From Phytophthora colocasiae (taxonomy: Eukaryota > Oomycota > Peronosporomycetes > Peronosporales > Peronosporaceae), in assembly GCA_018806915.1 (NCBI GenBank), contig JAGKQI010000096.1, positions 868,001 through 932,000 of the forward strand: DNA of 64,000 nt, in the 5' to 3' direction. A model generated the notes under the pieces. It ran no database searches and was not told where the DNA came from. It worked only from the letters and a program-made list of their open reading frames with translations. This document shows, one piece after another, positions 47,164-57,900 of the stretch. Made by a program: the position numbers and the translations under genes. Within the stretch, counting starts at the first letter, position 1. The number at the start of each line of letters is the position of its first letter.

Positions 47164-49530
47164 TTAGCAGTGCCGTTTGCTTGAGCTACGATGTCGATGA
47201 GAGCTGCGTTCGGCACTCCGACTTCGACTTCGCCTTGAGTGTCTCGAGGAACGGTGGCTGTGCGATTTCCGCTCCTTGCGTTCCTTCTTCTCCTTCTTCC
47301 TCTTCTTACCTCTTTCGTCTCGCGACGAGCTGTGCTTATGGTGTTTTTTGTGCTTCTTGTGTTTCTGTCTCTCATCCTTTGTTTGCTCCTCTTCATCACG
47401 AATAGCAACGACATCAACACTGTGAGGTCGCTTGTAGCTGCCTCGGTGAGCAAAAATGGAAGCAGAGACGCCATCGTCACCGTCAGATAAACTCGACTCG
47501 GCTGAGCTTCCTTGTTGCTGATCTCGCAGGTTAACTGATTCTTCACGTGAAAAGGTTTTCTGCGGGAATTGTTCTCTGTCGTCTTCACTTTCTTCTTCGC
47601 TGTCGTCTTCACTGACTTCCGACTCATCGGACGGCTCGAAAATGGACTTGAGTAGATCTGCCGATGCCTTATCAACTGAAGGTAGTGGCACCAAAGCTCC
47701 CTCCTCCGAACGCTTGGACTCTTCAACGGCAGTAAACTTTGATGCCTCACGAGCCTCACTTTCTGACTTCTGGTGGGCAGCTCGGTCAGCAGCAAACTCT
47801 ATTAAGTGTGGGACAAGCTCCTTGTCGAACAGGTCTTGCTTCTTGTCACTCTCCTCGTCTTTTCCATTAGCTCCCGTTGGTCCGGCACACTTCACATGGA
47901 AGCGCTTGCAAAGTAGTGACTTCGGAATCCATACACTCTGCGATCGACGCGACAGCTTAGCTTGCGGTGCTTTCGCAGCAGGAGCGTCATCTTTATCCAA
48001 CGTGGAAGTGGCCGACACGAATCTCTTTGCAATAGATGCAGAGATCGTTTCACGAAAATGATCGCCATCACTGCCACTCACTAAAGCCTGTCGGTTTTTT
48101 GGAACCATCGGTTCTTCCTTTGACGTAGCATGCGCATGTAACCCTTGCTTTGCTTGAGCTGCAGCATTAAGAAGCTTAGCTCTTTGATCCTCTCCCAGTA
48201 AGTCAAACACACTCCCACTTGAGCTCTTCTCAGCATTGGCTTGACCATCTTGCCTAGCGTCTCCCAGTAGAACACTTCGCTGTTTCGCTGTAACGACCAG
48301 GCCAGAGCTTGCAGTGCCAGTCGAGAACTTGTACTTGCGATACAGGGCCGTCACTGCATCATCCTGGCCGTCACTGTCATTAAAGAAGTGATACGCCTTA
48401 AACCCAGGAGGCACAACCAATCGTAGATTTACTACTTTTGGTAGTTTCTCTTTGGATTTCGCCAGCTCGAAGCCTGGAAGTACTGGCCGCCCATCAGAAC
48501 ACAAAGCTCGACTACTCCGCTTCTCATGTCGTCGTGACTCTTGTGCTGACGAGTCCAAGCGCTTAACACCTCTCCTTGCTCCAAGTGGTGCAATCACTCG
48601 ATCAAACTCAGCCATTGAAACTGTTCCATACACGTCGATATCGTCGTTTTCTTCCAGCGAGCTCAGACCATATCCAGTCGTTGCACGATTGCTGCCGTTG
48701 TTCGTCTTCAAAGCGTCCATGAACGAAACCACTTGTCGGTGAGATCCTTCCTTCTCTTTCAGCTTTTGCTCCTGTTGTTGCTTATACATCGAGAACTCTG
48801 GAGCATCTCTATACGGGTCAAAACCTGCTCCGTATCGATCCAGTTTGGGTTTGGGAAACGCTTTTTCCACATCAAACACTTTTCGTGACGGGACATACAC
48901 CTCCTCTTCACCTTCATCTTGCAATCTTGTATCGTTGTTCTCTCCTTGTTTTGACGTATCCACCTTCTTCTCCTCCTCTTCGTACTTGCGTCTTCTAACT
49001 CGTTGTCCAATGCCATGACCCTTTTTCCAGCCCATTTGCTTCAAAAGTGTTGCTCCAATGGAGTCATCGACCGGTAAAACCCAGTCCTCTGGCAATGAGA
49101 ACTCTGGGATAGCCGTAGATTGAGCTAGAGCTGGTTGTTGCTGCTGCAGCCGCCTCTTAGCTCCCGTTTGCAGCGTGTCATAGCGCTCAGTGGTCTCCAG
49201 TCGTTTGCCAAGCAGTGGATCATCATCCTCGTCCATAAAATCCTCAGGACGCTGCTCAACTCGTGCTGAGCGATTGCCACGCGAAGAAGAGAAGATCTTG
49301 GGTGTCCATCCCTCCTCACTGCCCACAGAATTGTAGTAACCAGCTGAAAACCCGCCAGTGAATGCTCCATGGAAGCGTCGACGGCCTTGTGCATCTGTCA
49401 CCTACAATATCTCAATATAAACAGCATCATATAACATTACAGGGTGAGTGTACACGTATACAGAAGGTAATAAAGCTGGTAGCTCGAGAGGGAAGAACAG
49501 GACCTCCTGGTTGCGGACTCTACGCTGCAT
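47164..49530 (-). CDS. GPATCH1-like G-patch splicing factor
   Basis: The main exon, 47164-49401, begins VTDAQGRRRFHGAFTGGFSA, the family signature. The G-patch lies at about residue 117 (GATLLKQMGWKKGHGIGQRV), then PSRKVFDVEKAFPKPKLDRY, and the protein ends in an RS/K-rich tail (RSSRHSRRSRSRSAERSSHR). A likely first exon, 49504-49530 (MQRRVRNQE), fits the conserved lead-in. Its GTCCTG donor is weak, so that exon is tentative. Length is about 754 residues, near GPATCH1/TOUGH. The family works with the spliceosome and RNA helicases. A UTR intron or another first exon is possible. Confidence 0.88.
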
Positions 49531-49740
49531 TTTTGTTGGCTATGTGCTTAAAATGTGGAACGGACTACATTATGTGAACCACTCCATAATGTAGCCATTC
49601 TACTATTTGTAAAAGTAATAAGGTTAAATGCTGTCCTGTAGAGGTCGGTGAATGTGCGGACATCGTTGTGAGGTTCTACATCGAATAAAAGTCGTCGCAT
49701 TATCATTATGAACATGAGCGACGGTTTGTCGGAGCAAACG

Positions 49741-50685
49741 TTAATTTGTCAGAGACACAGCAAGAAAACTGCTTTGAGGTGGGCTGGAGTGTGCTATGCA
49801 GAGTGGACAAGTTAGCGACTCGTTGAGTTTCGCGAGAATGCACTCATCGTGGAAGCAGTGACCGCAGTCAAGCGTTGTCAGCCCTGCCATCACATGCTTG
49901 TCAACCTTCTTGTCGACGTTTGAAGCTCCCCGTTTGCTGCTCGGTGCAGCTGGCACAATCGACACAGTGTCGTCGCCGACAAGCGCCTTGCGACAGATAA
50001 AGCATTCCTCCGGATCTTGTGTCGGGTCGTTGTCGAGGAAGCTGCTATCTCGTCCACCCATAGAGAGTCGCTCGCTCAATCTCGTGAAGTCGGAGCGATC
50101 GAAGACCATCCCTTCGAACAAGAAGTCGTAGATGAGTCTCGGTAGTTTGGTAGAAGACACTTCGCAATCCAAACTCCGGTTCTGCTTCGCCATACGCAGT
50201 AAAGTCGAAAAATACGTTTGCAATTCCGATAGCCGCCCAGAAATGACGCTTGGACTCCTCGATCGGAAGATGCGACGGCGTGGGAAATGGTGCGCCGCGT
50301 ACATGTAGAGCCACGGACAGTTTGACGGACAGAAGTGACCGTAGTCGAGCACACTGGCGATGGCTTCTTTAAGCTCGTAGAACTCTTTAAAAGTCCTCGC
50401 CATTTCCCACGTTTGGTCTAGCGCCGTGTTGCTGATGCGCATGACGTAGCGCGGACTAGCCAACTTGTTCTGTCCAGGCACCACTGCTTTGACGAACTCC
50501 ACGTGCACATTATCCAGCAGTGTCTGCTCCATTGTTTGCATCGGAGTGAGGCGCGACGTCTGCCTGTCCACACGTCGCTTAGTGAACGAGAACGAGCGGC
50601 TCATTTGTTCGTCCCGAAGAGACTGACGACGTCGGAGCTTGGCTGGCGGCACAATCCGCAGCGAAATGGACTTGCGGAGTGCCAT
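49741..50685 (-). CDS. PX-like and RING-H2 protein
   Basis: Single exon of 314 residues. The central part looks like a phosphoinositide-binding PX domain (VVPGQNKLASPRYVMRISNT, WEMARTFKEFYELKEAI, PRRRIFRSRSPSVISGRLSE). The C-terminus is a RING-H2: CFICRKAL, then a spacer, then LDCGHCFHDECILAKLNESL with CPLC. It is probably an E3 ubiquitin ligase recruited to membranes. The RING call is strong; the PX call rests on the RRxF...L pattern. Confidence 0.82.
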   Translation of the reverse strand: MALRKSISLRIVPPAKLRRRQSLRDEQMSRSFSFTKRRVDRQTSRLTPMQTMEQTLLDNVHVEFVKAVVPGQNKLASPRYVMRISNTALDQTWEMARTFKEFYELKEAIASVLDYGHFCPSNCPWLYMYAAHHFPRRRIFRSRSPSVISGRLSELQTYFSTLLRMAKQNRSLDCEVSSTKLPRLIYDFLFEGMVFDRSDFTRLSERLSMGGRDSSFLDNDPTQDPEECFICRKALVGDDTVSIVPAAPSSKRGASNVDKKVDKHVMAGLTTLDCGHCFHDECILAKLNESLTCPLCIAHSSPPQSSFLAVSLTN

Positions 50686-51616
50686 AGCGAGCCTACGGGC
50701 CGTTGCCAGATGAACTGATGGTCGAAAGGCGCAACACCAATTGGCCGGCAGTTGCGGAGATGCTGAACACTAGTGTCCGCCTGTGCCAATTGGCAAATGT
50801 AAGTGCTCCAGCTGGCGAGTCTGCAATAGCACCGTGCGGTTGTTCCCCTGTGCGATGTGAAAGCATCACCAGCTGTATCCATATGAGTAGATAGTGACTT
50901 AACAGATAGGGACAAGTTATGGAAGTTGAGATAAGACGTGTAAATTTTAAGCTAACGTTCGTAATGAAATTCTCATCTAACAAATTTAGGTTGTTAAAAG
51001 GAGGGATACAATGCTGGCTTTTTGTAAGTCGCTTGTTGGGCGTCGCAAAACGGCAGTTTGTGAAGGTAGCTGACCATACTGGGCTGTCGTAACGTTTTTC
51101 AGAACTGGTTTGTAGCGTTGGCAAGACCTGGATACATGTACTTTTCGCTTTGCAGCGATCGAACTCCAAGCTTGAAAAAGTCTCTGCCGTCGGTCGAGAA
51201 AGGATTCGAACGCGGCGATCTGTAGGCTACACCGATCATCGCGTTCGAATCATTCAGAGTCTGAATCACTGATTCAAGCTGTCTTTGACAACAGTTCAGC
51301 GAGTTTGTAGTTTGCGGGTGGCGTATTCAGCATCGCCACTTGCTCGCACATATATGTCTCGCATATTTTGTTGAGCTCCTCGCCAACTCGCAGTGTTTGA
51401 TCTTGTTGACTTGACTGAAGGATACTCTCCCCTACAATGTACATGTTTTCGCGCTGAAGCTTCACTATGTCGATACATTAAAGATACACCGTTGAACGCA
51501 ACCTGAAGCGCGGGAGAGCCAAGAAAACCAGTGGCCTCAACCTACATCACCATCAGTATCAGTTTGTGTAATGAATTCGTGCATGCATTAAAGCGGTAGC
51601 TTCTACATTAACCCGT
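50686..51616. other. Intergenic region with a small ORF and a hairpin
   Basis: A minus-strand ORF, 51274-51465, reads like real protein (ESILQSSQQDQTLRVGEELN, KICETYMCEQVAMLNTPPAN) but opens with GTG and has no convincing upstream exon; it may be the last exon of a small gene or a relic. An inverted repeat with perfect 12-bp arms (GATTCGAACGCG at 51203-51214, its complement at 51240-51251) lies just downstream of it. Confidence 0.45.
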
Positions 51617-53932
51617 CTACATTGCCGCGTAGTCCGTTGCACCATCCGCACCGCTAAGATCAGCGAAGAGGTTTTCTTCGCGTTGACGAGCCACTGATTT
51701 CTGCCAGGAAAGAACTGCGCCAATAACAATCGCCACGAACACAGCACAACCAATGACAATCCCTGCGATGGCCCCTGCACTTATTTCCTCACCCTCAGTA
51801 GGAGACTTTGCCGAGGCAGTATTGCTATCGGTCGTAGTTGCCCCAGCAGTGTCTCCCCCATAAACCCCAGTTGAGGGAGTAGATGTAGCACTTGTGTTCG
51901 TATTTGAAGAGGTTGGCGTGTCAGTGGACGTTGTTGTCCCGTCAGTTGTCGCCCCAGTGTTGGTTGATCCCGTTGTAACTCCCGTGGTTGTCCTTGTTGA
52001 AGCTTCCCCTGTAGTTGAAGCCCCAGTAATTGTCCCCGATGTCGACGTTCCCGTTTGTGTTCCCGTCGTTCCAGTCGAAGTTGTTGCCCCATTCGTTTCA
52101 GCTGAAGCTGATCCCCCTGTCGTTCCAGTTGTCGGGCTTGGAGCCCAACCGTTTCTCGTGTTACCTCCTGACACTTTCGAGTTTGCCACACATCCATAGA
52201 GACCGGAATCAAGCAGCGAACAGTACGAACCAGCAGGACAGTCGCCATTCTTCACTTGGGCCACGCAAATATTGTTCGAAACGATGCATTCGTCGTGATC
52301 CCAGCCGACAACGCCAATCGTTTGCTCATTAGCACCGCAGCCTTGACCGTCCTTGCATCCGTACACACCGGTGCCGAGTCTAGCACAGTGAGCACCACGG
52401 GGGCAATCACCGAACTTGTTGGAGACGCACACGTTACCGGAAACAACGCACCCGTCGTGGTCCCATCCAGCTACGCCGATACGTTGCTCTCCATTAGGAC
52501 ATACTATCATCGGTGATCCATCGTAGGGACTTGTAGGTGCTGGGGTCGAGGACGCTACACACCCGTAGACCCCGGAATCAAGCAGCGAACAGTACGAACC
52601 AGCAGGACAGTCGCCATTCTTCACTTGGGCCACGCAGATATTGTTCGAAACGATGCATCCGTCGTGATCCCAGCCGACAACGCCAATCGTTTGCTCATTA
52701 GCACCGCAGCCTTGACCGTCCTTGCATCCGTACACACCGGTGCCGAGTCTAGCACAGTGAGCACCACGGGGGCAATCACCGAACTTGTTGGAGACGCACA
52801 CGTTACCGGAAACAACGCACCCGTCGTGGTCCCATCCAGCTACGCCGATACGTTGCTCTCCATTAGGACATACTATCATCGGTGATCCATCGTAGGGACT
52901 TGTAGGTGCTGGGGTCGAGGACGCTACACACCCGTAGACCCCGGAATCAAGCAGCGAACAGTACGAACCAGCAGGACAGTCGCCATTCTTCACTTGGGCC
53001 ACGCAGATATTGTTCGAAACGATGCATCCGTCGTGATCCCAGCCGACAACGCCAATCGTTTGCTCATTAGCACCGCAGCCTTGACCGTCCTTGCATCCGT
53101 ACACACCGGTGTCTAGCCAAGTACAGTGAGCACCACGGGGGCAATCACCGAACTTATTAGAGATGCACGCGCTACCAGAATTTACACATCCGTTATGGTC
53201 CCATCCAACCACGCCAATGCTTTGTTGGCCGTTCGGACAAATCAAAGTCTCTACGTCGGTTGGAGCTGGTGTGGGGGCAGTTGTATTTAGAGGCTGCACT
53301 GTTCCTGGGTGGCAATCGTAGCTTGCTCCATATTCAGTGGCAACTTTTGTGCAGTAGACATATCCCTCGGGAGACTCACACTGGTAGACTCCCCCTTCAA
53401 CAGTATTGATCTTAGTGCAACGAATACCCCCGTCGTAGACGATCTCGTCCTCCTCTTCGTCTTGGCCCAATGATGATGCGTGCGTGGGTGCAGGTGTATG
53501 CCCCTCCTTGATATCGTCCCAAGAATCATATTCATCTGTCACCACTGGAAGGTGGTCTTCATAATCGCCATCGTGAGGGTAGGGAGGAGGAAGCGTTGGG
53601 GCTAAAGTCGGCACATCACATGGGTTACATTCATCTTGATCCCATCGCACGTACACGTCGTTAACAACCGTTCCTTCGTAATTTCCTCCATTACCATGAG
53701 GTGTTTCAAGCTCTACAGGTTCAGGCGAGTCCGATGTTTCTTCAGTAATATCATTCCACGCAACGATAGTGCTATATACTGTCGCCGCTGCTTTCAGGAC
53801 ATTTGCTTCAGAAGCTCCACGTAGCAGTTGTGAACTCTCCTGATTCAGATGAGACTGCTGTCTTTGAGCAGCAACTGTAATCACAGGTATGACTATCCAT
53901 ACCGCAGCTATCCAGCCAAGGAACAACTTCAT
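51617..53932 (-). CDS. Repeat-rich, cysteine-rich type I surface protein
   Basis: Single exon of 771 residues. A signal peptide (1-22) is followed by an acidic proline/threonine region, then six ~50-residue cysteine modules. The modules alternate between CPNGEQRIGVAGWDHDGC and CGANEQTIGVVGWDHDGC types, each ending in CxxLxxGVYGC. Two module pairs are near-identical at DNA level with a 369-bp period (about 52190-52927). A long Thr/Ser/Gly mucin-like stalk, a membrane span (AGAIAGIVIGCAVFVAIVIG) and a short tail with DLSGADGATDYAAM follow. It is probably displayed on the cell surface; the module family is not one I can name. A QLLR motif at about 36-39 is not counted as RxLR because the protein is membrane-anchored and lacks EER. 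Confidence 0.85.
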   Translation of the reverse strand: MKLFLGWIAAVWIVIPVITVAAQRQQSHLNQESSQLLRGASEANVLKAAATVYSTIVAWNDITEETSDSPEPVELETPHGNGGNYEGTVVNDVYVRWDQDECNPCDVPTLAPTLPPPYPHDGDYEDHLPVVTDEYDSWDDIKEGHTPAPTHASSLGQDEEEDEIVYDGGIRCTKINTVEGGVYQCESPEGYVYCTKVATEYGASYDCHPGTVQPLNTTAPTPAPTDVETLICPNGQQSIGVVGWDHNGCVNSGSACISNKFGDCPRGAHCTWLDTGVYGCKDGQGCGANEQTIGVVGWDHDGCIVSNNICVAQVKNGDCPAGSYCSLLDSGVYGCVASSTPAPTSPYDGSPMIVCPNGEQRIGVAGWDHDGCVVSGNVCVSNKFGDCPRGAHCARLGTGVYGCKDGQGCGANEQTIGVVGWDHDGCIVSNNICVAQVKNGDCPAGSYCSLLDSGVYGCVASSTPAPTSPYDGSPMIVCPNGEQRIGVAGWDHDGCVVSGNVCVSNKFGDCPRGAHCARLGTGVYGCKDGQGCGANEQTIGVVGWDHDECIVSNNICVAQVKNGDCPAGSYCSLLDSGLYGCVANSKVSGGNTRNGWAPSPTTGTTGGSASAETNGATTSTGTTGTQTGTSTSGTITGASTTGEASTRTTTGVTTGSTNTGATTDGTTTSTDTPTSSNTNTSATSTPSTGVYGGDTAGATTTDSNTASAKSPTEGEEISAGAIAGIVIGCAVFVAIVIGAVLSWQKSVARQREENLFADLSGADGATDYAAM

Positions 53933-54948
53933 ATCGAGCCCACCGGCTTACACTTCCGTCACCGCTGAACGGAGTGCAAACTGAATTGAGCAGGTGAACA
54001 CATCGCTCTGTTAGATCAGCTTCCGCTACGACCCCAACCAACAGTCGACGAATCTTGCGGTGAAAGGGCGGGAGACTGCTCCCGTCGCCCCTACGCGCTG
54101 TTCGAGCACCAATATCTATAACCACCGCCACCACCTCATTGCGCTATCGTGCATTTTTTTAAAACTCGATTTTCATTGGCTAGAACCTGGAAATAGTGAC
54201 ATGGCTGCATTTTTGTTGCGATCTCACTCGAATTTTACGCTTGTCCACTTCAACTGAATCTAAACCTGAAGACACTTAAATTAAATGAGTAGACATAGTA
54301 GATAAATCGTTACCATCAGAGGTGCATTGCCTGGTTCATTTGGGGCCTGGATACTTGGATACCCAGTGTCGATTCCGCCTCGTCGTTTCAGCAACTACCA
54401 AGCCCTATTGTCATCATGATTTTTGTTACATGCATCACTTGCCTGCCGCAGTGCAGTACATGTAGATAGTGCTTTTCCATTCAGGAAAGAGATTTCATCT
54501 CACGCCTTTGTCGAGCAACACCAAACAAACAGTCGACTAAGTCTCTCCAAGTTTCACCTGGCATCTTTGATTTCCCCGCCAAATGAGACATCCACGCGTC
54601 CCAAACACATATTAAAGTCAACATATGTGATCTCATAAATGAATATCCAGCCATACCCGATTCGGTGGCGTCATCACCTCTCTCGAGTGACACCCGTGGG
54701 ATCATCATCCTGTCCAAGACGATATAAGTACATTCTTGTCTCATACTCAACTTAAGTCATATCGCTTTCACCAGGTTGCAAAAACGAGTTGCTGAATCCA
54801 TGCCGCTTCGCTCTGTGCCGCTACAAGAAACAGCCAACGCAGTCAGACGGCAAAAACGCTCCCATCATTGGCCGTGTCACTCGAGAAACCCCCTCGGCAG
54901 TAGCAGAGCCCTCCCTCAACCTTCTTCTTTATTGCACCAAGAATCGCT
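53933..54948. other. Divergent intergenic region
   Basis: Between the surface protein (minus) and the START gene (plus). A minus-strand 89-codon ORF at 54481-54750 has no recognisable motif. I see no RNA gene or repeat. Confidence 0.45.
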
Positions 54949-55674
54949 ATGAACTACCTGTTCGGATATGGAGAAACGCCAGCAGTCGAAGAGCAGGTGA
55001 AGCCTGAGGAGCCCGCGTACCCCACCGCCAACGATGTGGACTTCGAAGCTTACGGAAAGGAGAACATTCAGATTCTACTTAACCGTCATACTGGAGAAGA
55101 CAAGGTGACCACGTGGGAGATTGTGGAAGATGCTGATGGGGTGCAGATCTGGCGCGGAGCAGTAGAAAAGTGCGACTGGTGTCCGTTCCGTGCTGCTCGA
55201 CGCATTGATGCCGACAAGAGAGCAATTGAGCAGGTTCTGCTAGACCCGAACCGCACACTGGAGCTGGATGAGATGATGGAGGGCATTGTCACTTTACGTG
55301 ACATTGGCGAGTCGAACCACTTGGCTTTCCGTCAAATTACCAGCAAGGGACAGTTCCCTATCTACGGCCGTGAGTTCGTGGTGGTCACGTATGCTACCAC
55401 CCTGGAAGATGGCCGAGTTGTCATTGCCACTCGCTCCGTCAACGTGGCGGAAGTTGCCCCTCTAGAGGGCTACGTACGTGCCAACAACTACATTTCGGGC
55501 TACATCATCGAGGAGTTCAAGGAGGAGGGCAAAGTGTTCTGCAATGTGACTCTCCTGGCCCACGCCGATCTGGCGGGCTACATTCCACCCAGCATCATCA
55601 ACATGCTCGGTACGTCGTCAACGGTCAAGGTCCTCGAGAACTTGGAGGCAATCGTGACGGACAACAGTAGTTAG
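54949..55674 (+). CDS. START-domain lipid-binding protein
   Basis: Single exon of 241 residues starting MNYLFGYGETPAVEEQVKPE. Residues 45-235 fit the START fold: TWEIVEDADGVQIWRGAV, DADKRAIEQVLLDPNRTLEL, GREFVVVTYATTLEDGRVVI, EFKEEGKVFCNVTLLAHADL, AGYIPPSIINML. START domains bind one lipid in a deep cavity. No membrane segment or second domain is present, so it is likely a soluble lipid carrier or sensor. An upstream ORF starting at 54789 is in another frame and is not used. Confidence 0.9.
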   Translation: MNYLFGYGETPAVEEQVKPEEPAYPTANDVDFEAYGKENIQILLNRHTGEDKVTTWEIVEDADGVQIWRGAVEKCDWCPFRAARRIDADKRAIEQVLLDPNRTLELDEMMEGIVTLRDIGESNHLAFRQITSKGQFPIYGREFVVVTYATTLEDGRVVIATRSVNVAEVAPLEGYVRANNYISGYIIEEFKEEGKVFCNVTLLAHADLAGYIPPSIINMLGTSSTVKVLENLEAIVTDNSS

Positions 55675-55872
55675 ACCAAACACGAGGCTTTTTTGAGTCA
55701 TCACCTTAGGATGGAAGCATCTCGTGTAACCGACCTACAAGAAGCAGACTATGATTTGAAGAAAAACACAACTGCGATTCATAACTTCACGAATATACAT
55801 TTTTGGAAAGCTATGGACTCGTGAATGTTCAGTCTTGGTCATCGTCTGCATGATGAAAGTGCTGCTGCACAA

Positions 55873-57672
55873 CTAAATAAAGAAGGACAACTTGGGATTG
55901 GAGAAGTCGACAGTATCCATCCTGTCAGCTGAGACGACAATCACTGCCGAGTCTTGAGAAGCTTTTGAAGCTGCGTTATGTCGAGGATAAGCCACTTCGT
56001 CATCACTTTCATCACCGATTACAGTTGGCACGGGAGTTGGGGCGATAGTGAAGGCCGATTCATCCGAATCCGAGTATCGGTAGATAGCGTGGAGTTTGTT
56101 CCCAGCAGTTCTCTCAGGTGCCTCGTTCGTCGTACGAAGCTGCTTCATCCCATGGACAACTGAACGTAAGCTTTGTCTTTGAGCCTCTTCCATCTTGCCA
56201 TTGGAAGCTGAACTTTGAGTATCCGAGTGACCACTATCGGAGCTTTCATGAGTGCCACTATCACAATCGCTCCCCTCCATTTTGAGCTCCACTGATAGCA
56301 TTGTCGACTGTCGATTGCTTCGGGGCATGATAGACCAGAGAGTACTGAGTTCGCGAGTGCGTTTCCGCTCGTCCAGCGTGATGAGATCAGCGTACTTGGC
56401 ACGCGAAATATTGGCGACTTCAATCATAAACCCGTCCTTTGCCTCACGCTTGTCGGGATCAAAAGAGTTTCCATCACGAGGCGCACATAACGATACGACC
56501 ACTTCCTGCGCACTGGTAGTTGACACTAACCCTCGACTAGGCTTAACGACATAGCCTGATTGGTTCGAGGTGCGCACCTTAAAGGTAAGGCAATCATTCT
56601 GACTTGAGTTCACGATGTACAAGGAGGTCTTTCCCCAAAAACGTGGGGCTGGTTTCACGTTGAATGACAGCGTATCATCTGGCTGAATGAGGTAGAGCAG
56701 AGGACCAAGTTCGTACGTCGGTTCACCCATTGTAGTGTCAGTGGAGCGTGCAGTCAGCATCGTATCACTGACAGAGCCATCGTTCATGCTATTACTGCTA
56801 AGCGTAGTATCACGAAGTATCGTCCTTGAGAACTCATGATCCGTCGATGAAGACAGCCTTGCCTCTGATTTTCTATCAATTGTAGGAGTTGTTGCCGATG
56901 GTCTCCTAGCTACCGGTTTGTCGATTGGCATCGGAGGTTCGATGGTCGTATGGAAGCTAGCGTCGCTGACGAAGGATTCCTGACGACTGCGACGGTCTTC
57001 TCTGTTGTCGAACTGGTTGCTAAAAGACCGGCTCAATCTCCCTTCGCTGCTGCTTCCACTGCGACTCAACCTGGTCTCCCTCGCGCTCATACTTAAGCTC
57101 CTGTTCTCACTGCGACTGGACCGATATTCCTGTGGGCTCATACTAGCGCTACTCATACTCCGCGAGAACATCTTGTTGTCTCGTGTAACTTCTGAAGGCA
57201 ACGGCGGACGAACTCCCGATGTCGCGGCAGCAAAGCGACAGACCATTTTGCTCTCCGTAATCCAGTCCTTTGGTATTTTCTTCCAGAATTCACGCAACGA
57301 CGTGCTTGATGGGTCCAGTGGCTCCACTTCTTTTCTCTCGACGCTCTGCACCAGGAAAAGTTCGGACGACTGGCGTGTCATCAAGTCCCGCGGGTCCATA
57401 GCGCCCAGACGCTTGCAGGTTCTTGCTGTGGCTGTAATAATGACATGAGCACTAGCTCCAGGTACAATTAGCCCATGGGTTGGCCGCACTGTGAAGGCAT
57501 CTGGGTTGCGTGTCCGCACTCTGAAAACCACCTCATTTAGTGGCGAAAGATTGGTGAGCGTGAGGCTGCAGCATGGCCGATGCTCCGTCGTCACGTCCGG
57601 CACTGGAAACAACAGCTCACGCGCCGGTTCCAGCAACAGACTCGAGTCTACGCCCACAGATGCAGTGATCAT
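55873..57672 (-). CDS. Tandem MSP-domain protein
   Basis: Single exon of 599 residues. MSP domain 1 (about 8-150) includes LTLTNLSPLNEVVFRVRTRN and VRPTHGLIVPGASAHVII. A serine/arginine-rich linker (SRSENRSLSMSARETRLSRS) follows. MSP domain 2 (about 327-460) starts YELGPLLYLIQPDDTLSFNV and includes CLTFKVRTSNQSGYVVKPSR. The tail is disordered and ends with DFSNPKLSFFI. There is no tail anchor, unlike the VAP at 42412. Two MSP folds in one chain are uncommon outside oomycetes and nematodes as far as I know. Confidence 0.88.
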   Translation of the reverse strand: MITASVGVDSSLLLEPARELLFPVPDVTTEHRPCCSLTLTNLSPLNEVVFRVRTRNPDAFTVRPTHGLIVPGASAHVIITATARTCKRLGAMDPRDLMTRQSSELFLVQSVERKEVEPLDPSSTSLREFWKKIPKDWITESKMVCRFAAATSGVRPPLPSEVTRDNKMFSRSMSSASMSPQEYRSSRSENRSLSMSARETRLSRSGSSSEGRLSRSFSNQFDNREDRRSRQESFVSDASFHTTIEPPMPIDKPVARRPSATTPTIDRKSEARLSSSTDHEFSRTILRDTTLSSNSMNDGSVSDTMLTARSTDTTMGEPTYELGPLLYLIQPDDTLSFNVKPAPRFWGKTSLYIVNSSQNDCLTFKVRTSNQSGYVVKPSRGLVSTTSAQEVVVSLCAPRDGNSFDPDKREAKDGFMIEVANISRAKYADLITLDERKRTRELSTLWSIMPRSNRQSTMLSVELKMEGSDCDSGTHESSDSGHSDTQSSASNGKMEEAQRQSLRSVVHGMKQLRTTNEAPERTAGNKLHAIYRYSDSDESAFTIAPTPVPTVIGDESDDEVAYPRHNAASKASQDSAVIVVSADRMDTVDFSNPKLSFFI

Positions 57673-57900
57673 CCTTTACCAGTTTTGCGCTTGGTCAGAA
57701 GTGAACAATGAAGAGATTGTGAACATTGCTAGAGGGATTCACGATTTACACATGTCACATACACAAAAAATAATTGTTCATAATGGTTTGGTAAATCTTG
57801 AAGAGGCGTCATCCGCCGATATTGATGCGAGCTACTTGCCATTGCTCCAGTGTACAGCGGCGCTAACAGCGGCGTATTGTCGCTCTTACATATAGTGGCG

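Noticed and set aside
47160..47795. 211-codon minus-strand ORF starting at 47795
   Set aside because: It overlaps the G-patch gene's RS tail in another frame. Its composition mirrors the RS/K repeats.
50693..51169. 158-codon minus-strand ORF
   Set aside because: It has no recognisable domain, uneven composition and no upstream signals, so it is probably chance.
51195..51260. GTTCGAATCC as a tRNA T-arm on the minus strand
   Set aside because: The bases flanking the loop do not form a T-stem, and no D-arm or acceptor stem is in place.
53800..53860. QLLR near the N-terminus of the surface protein as an RxLR-like motif
   Set aside because: The first residue is Q, no EER follows, and the protein has a C-terminal membrane anchor.
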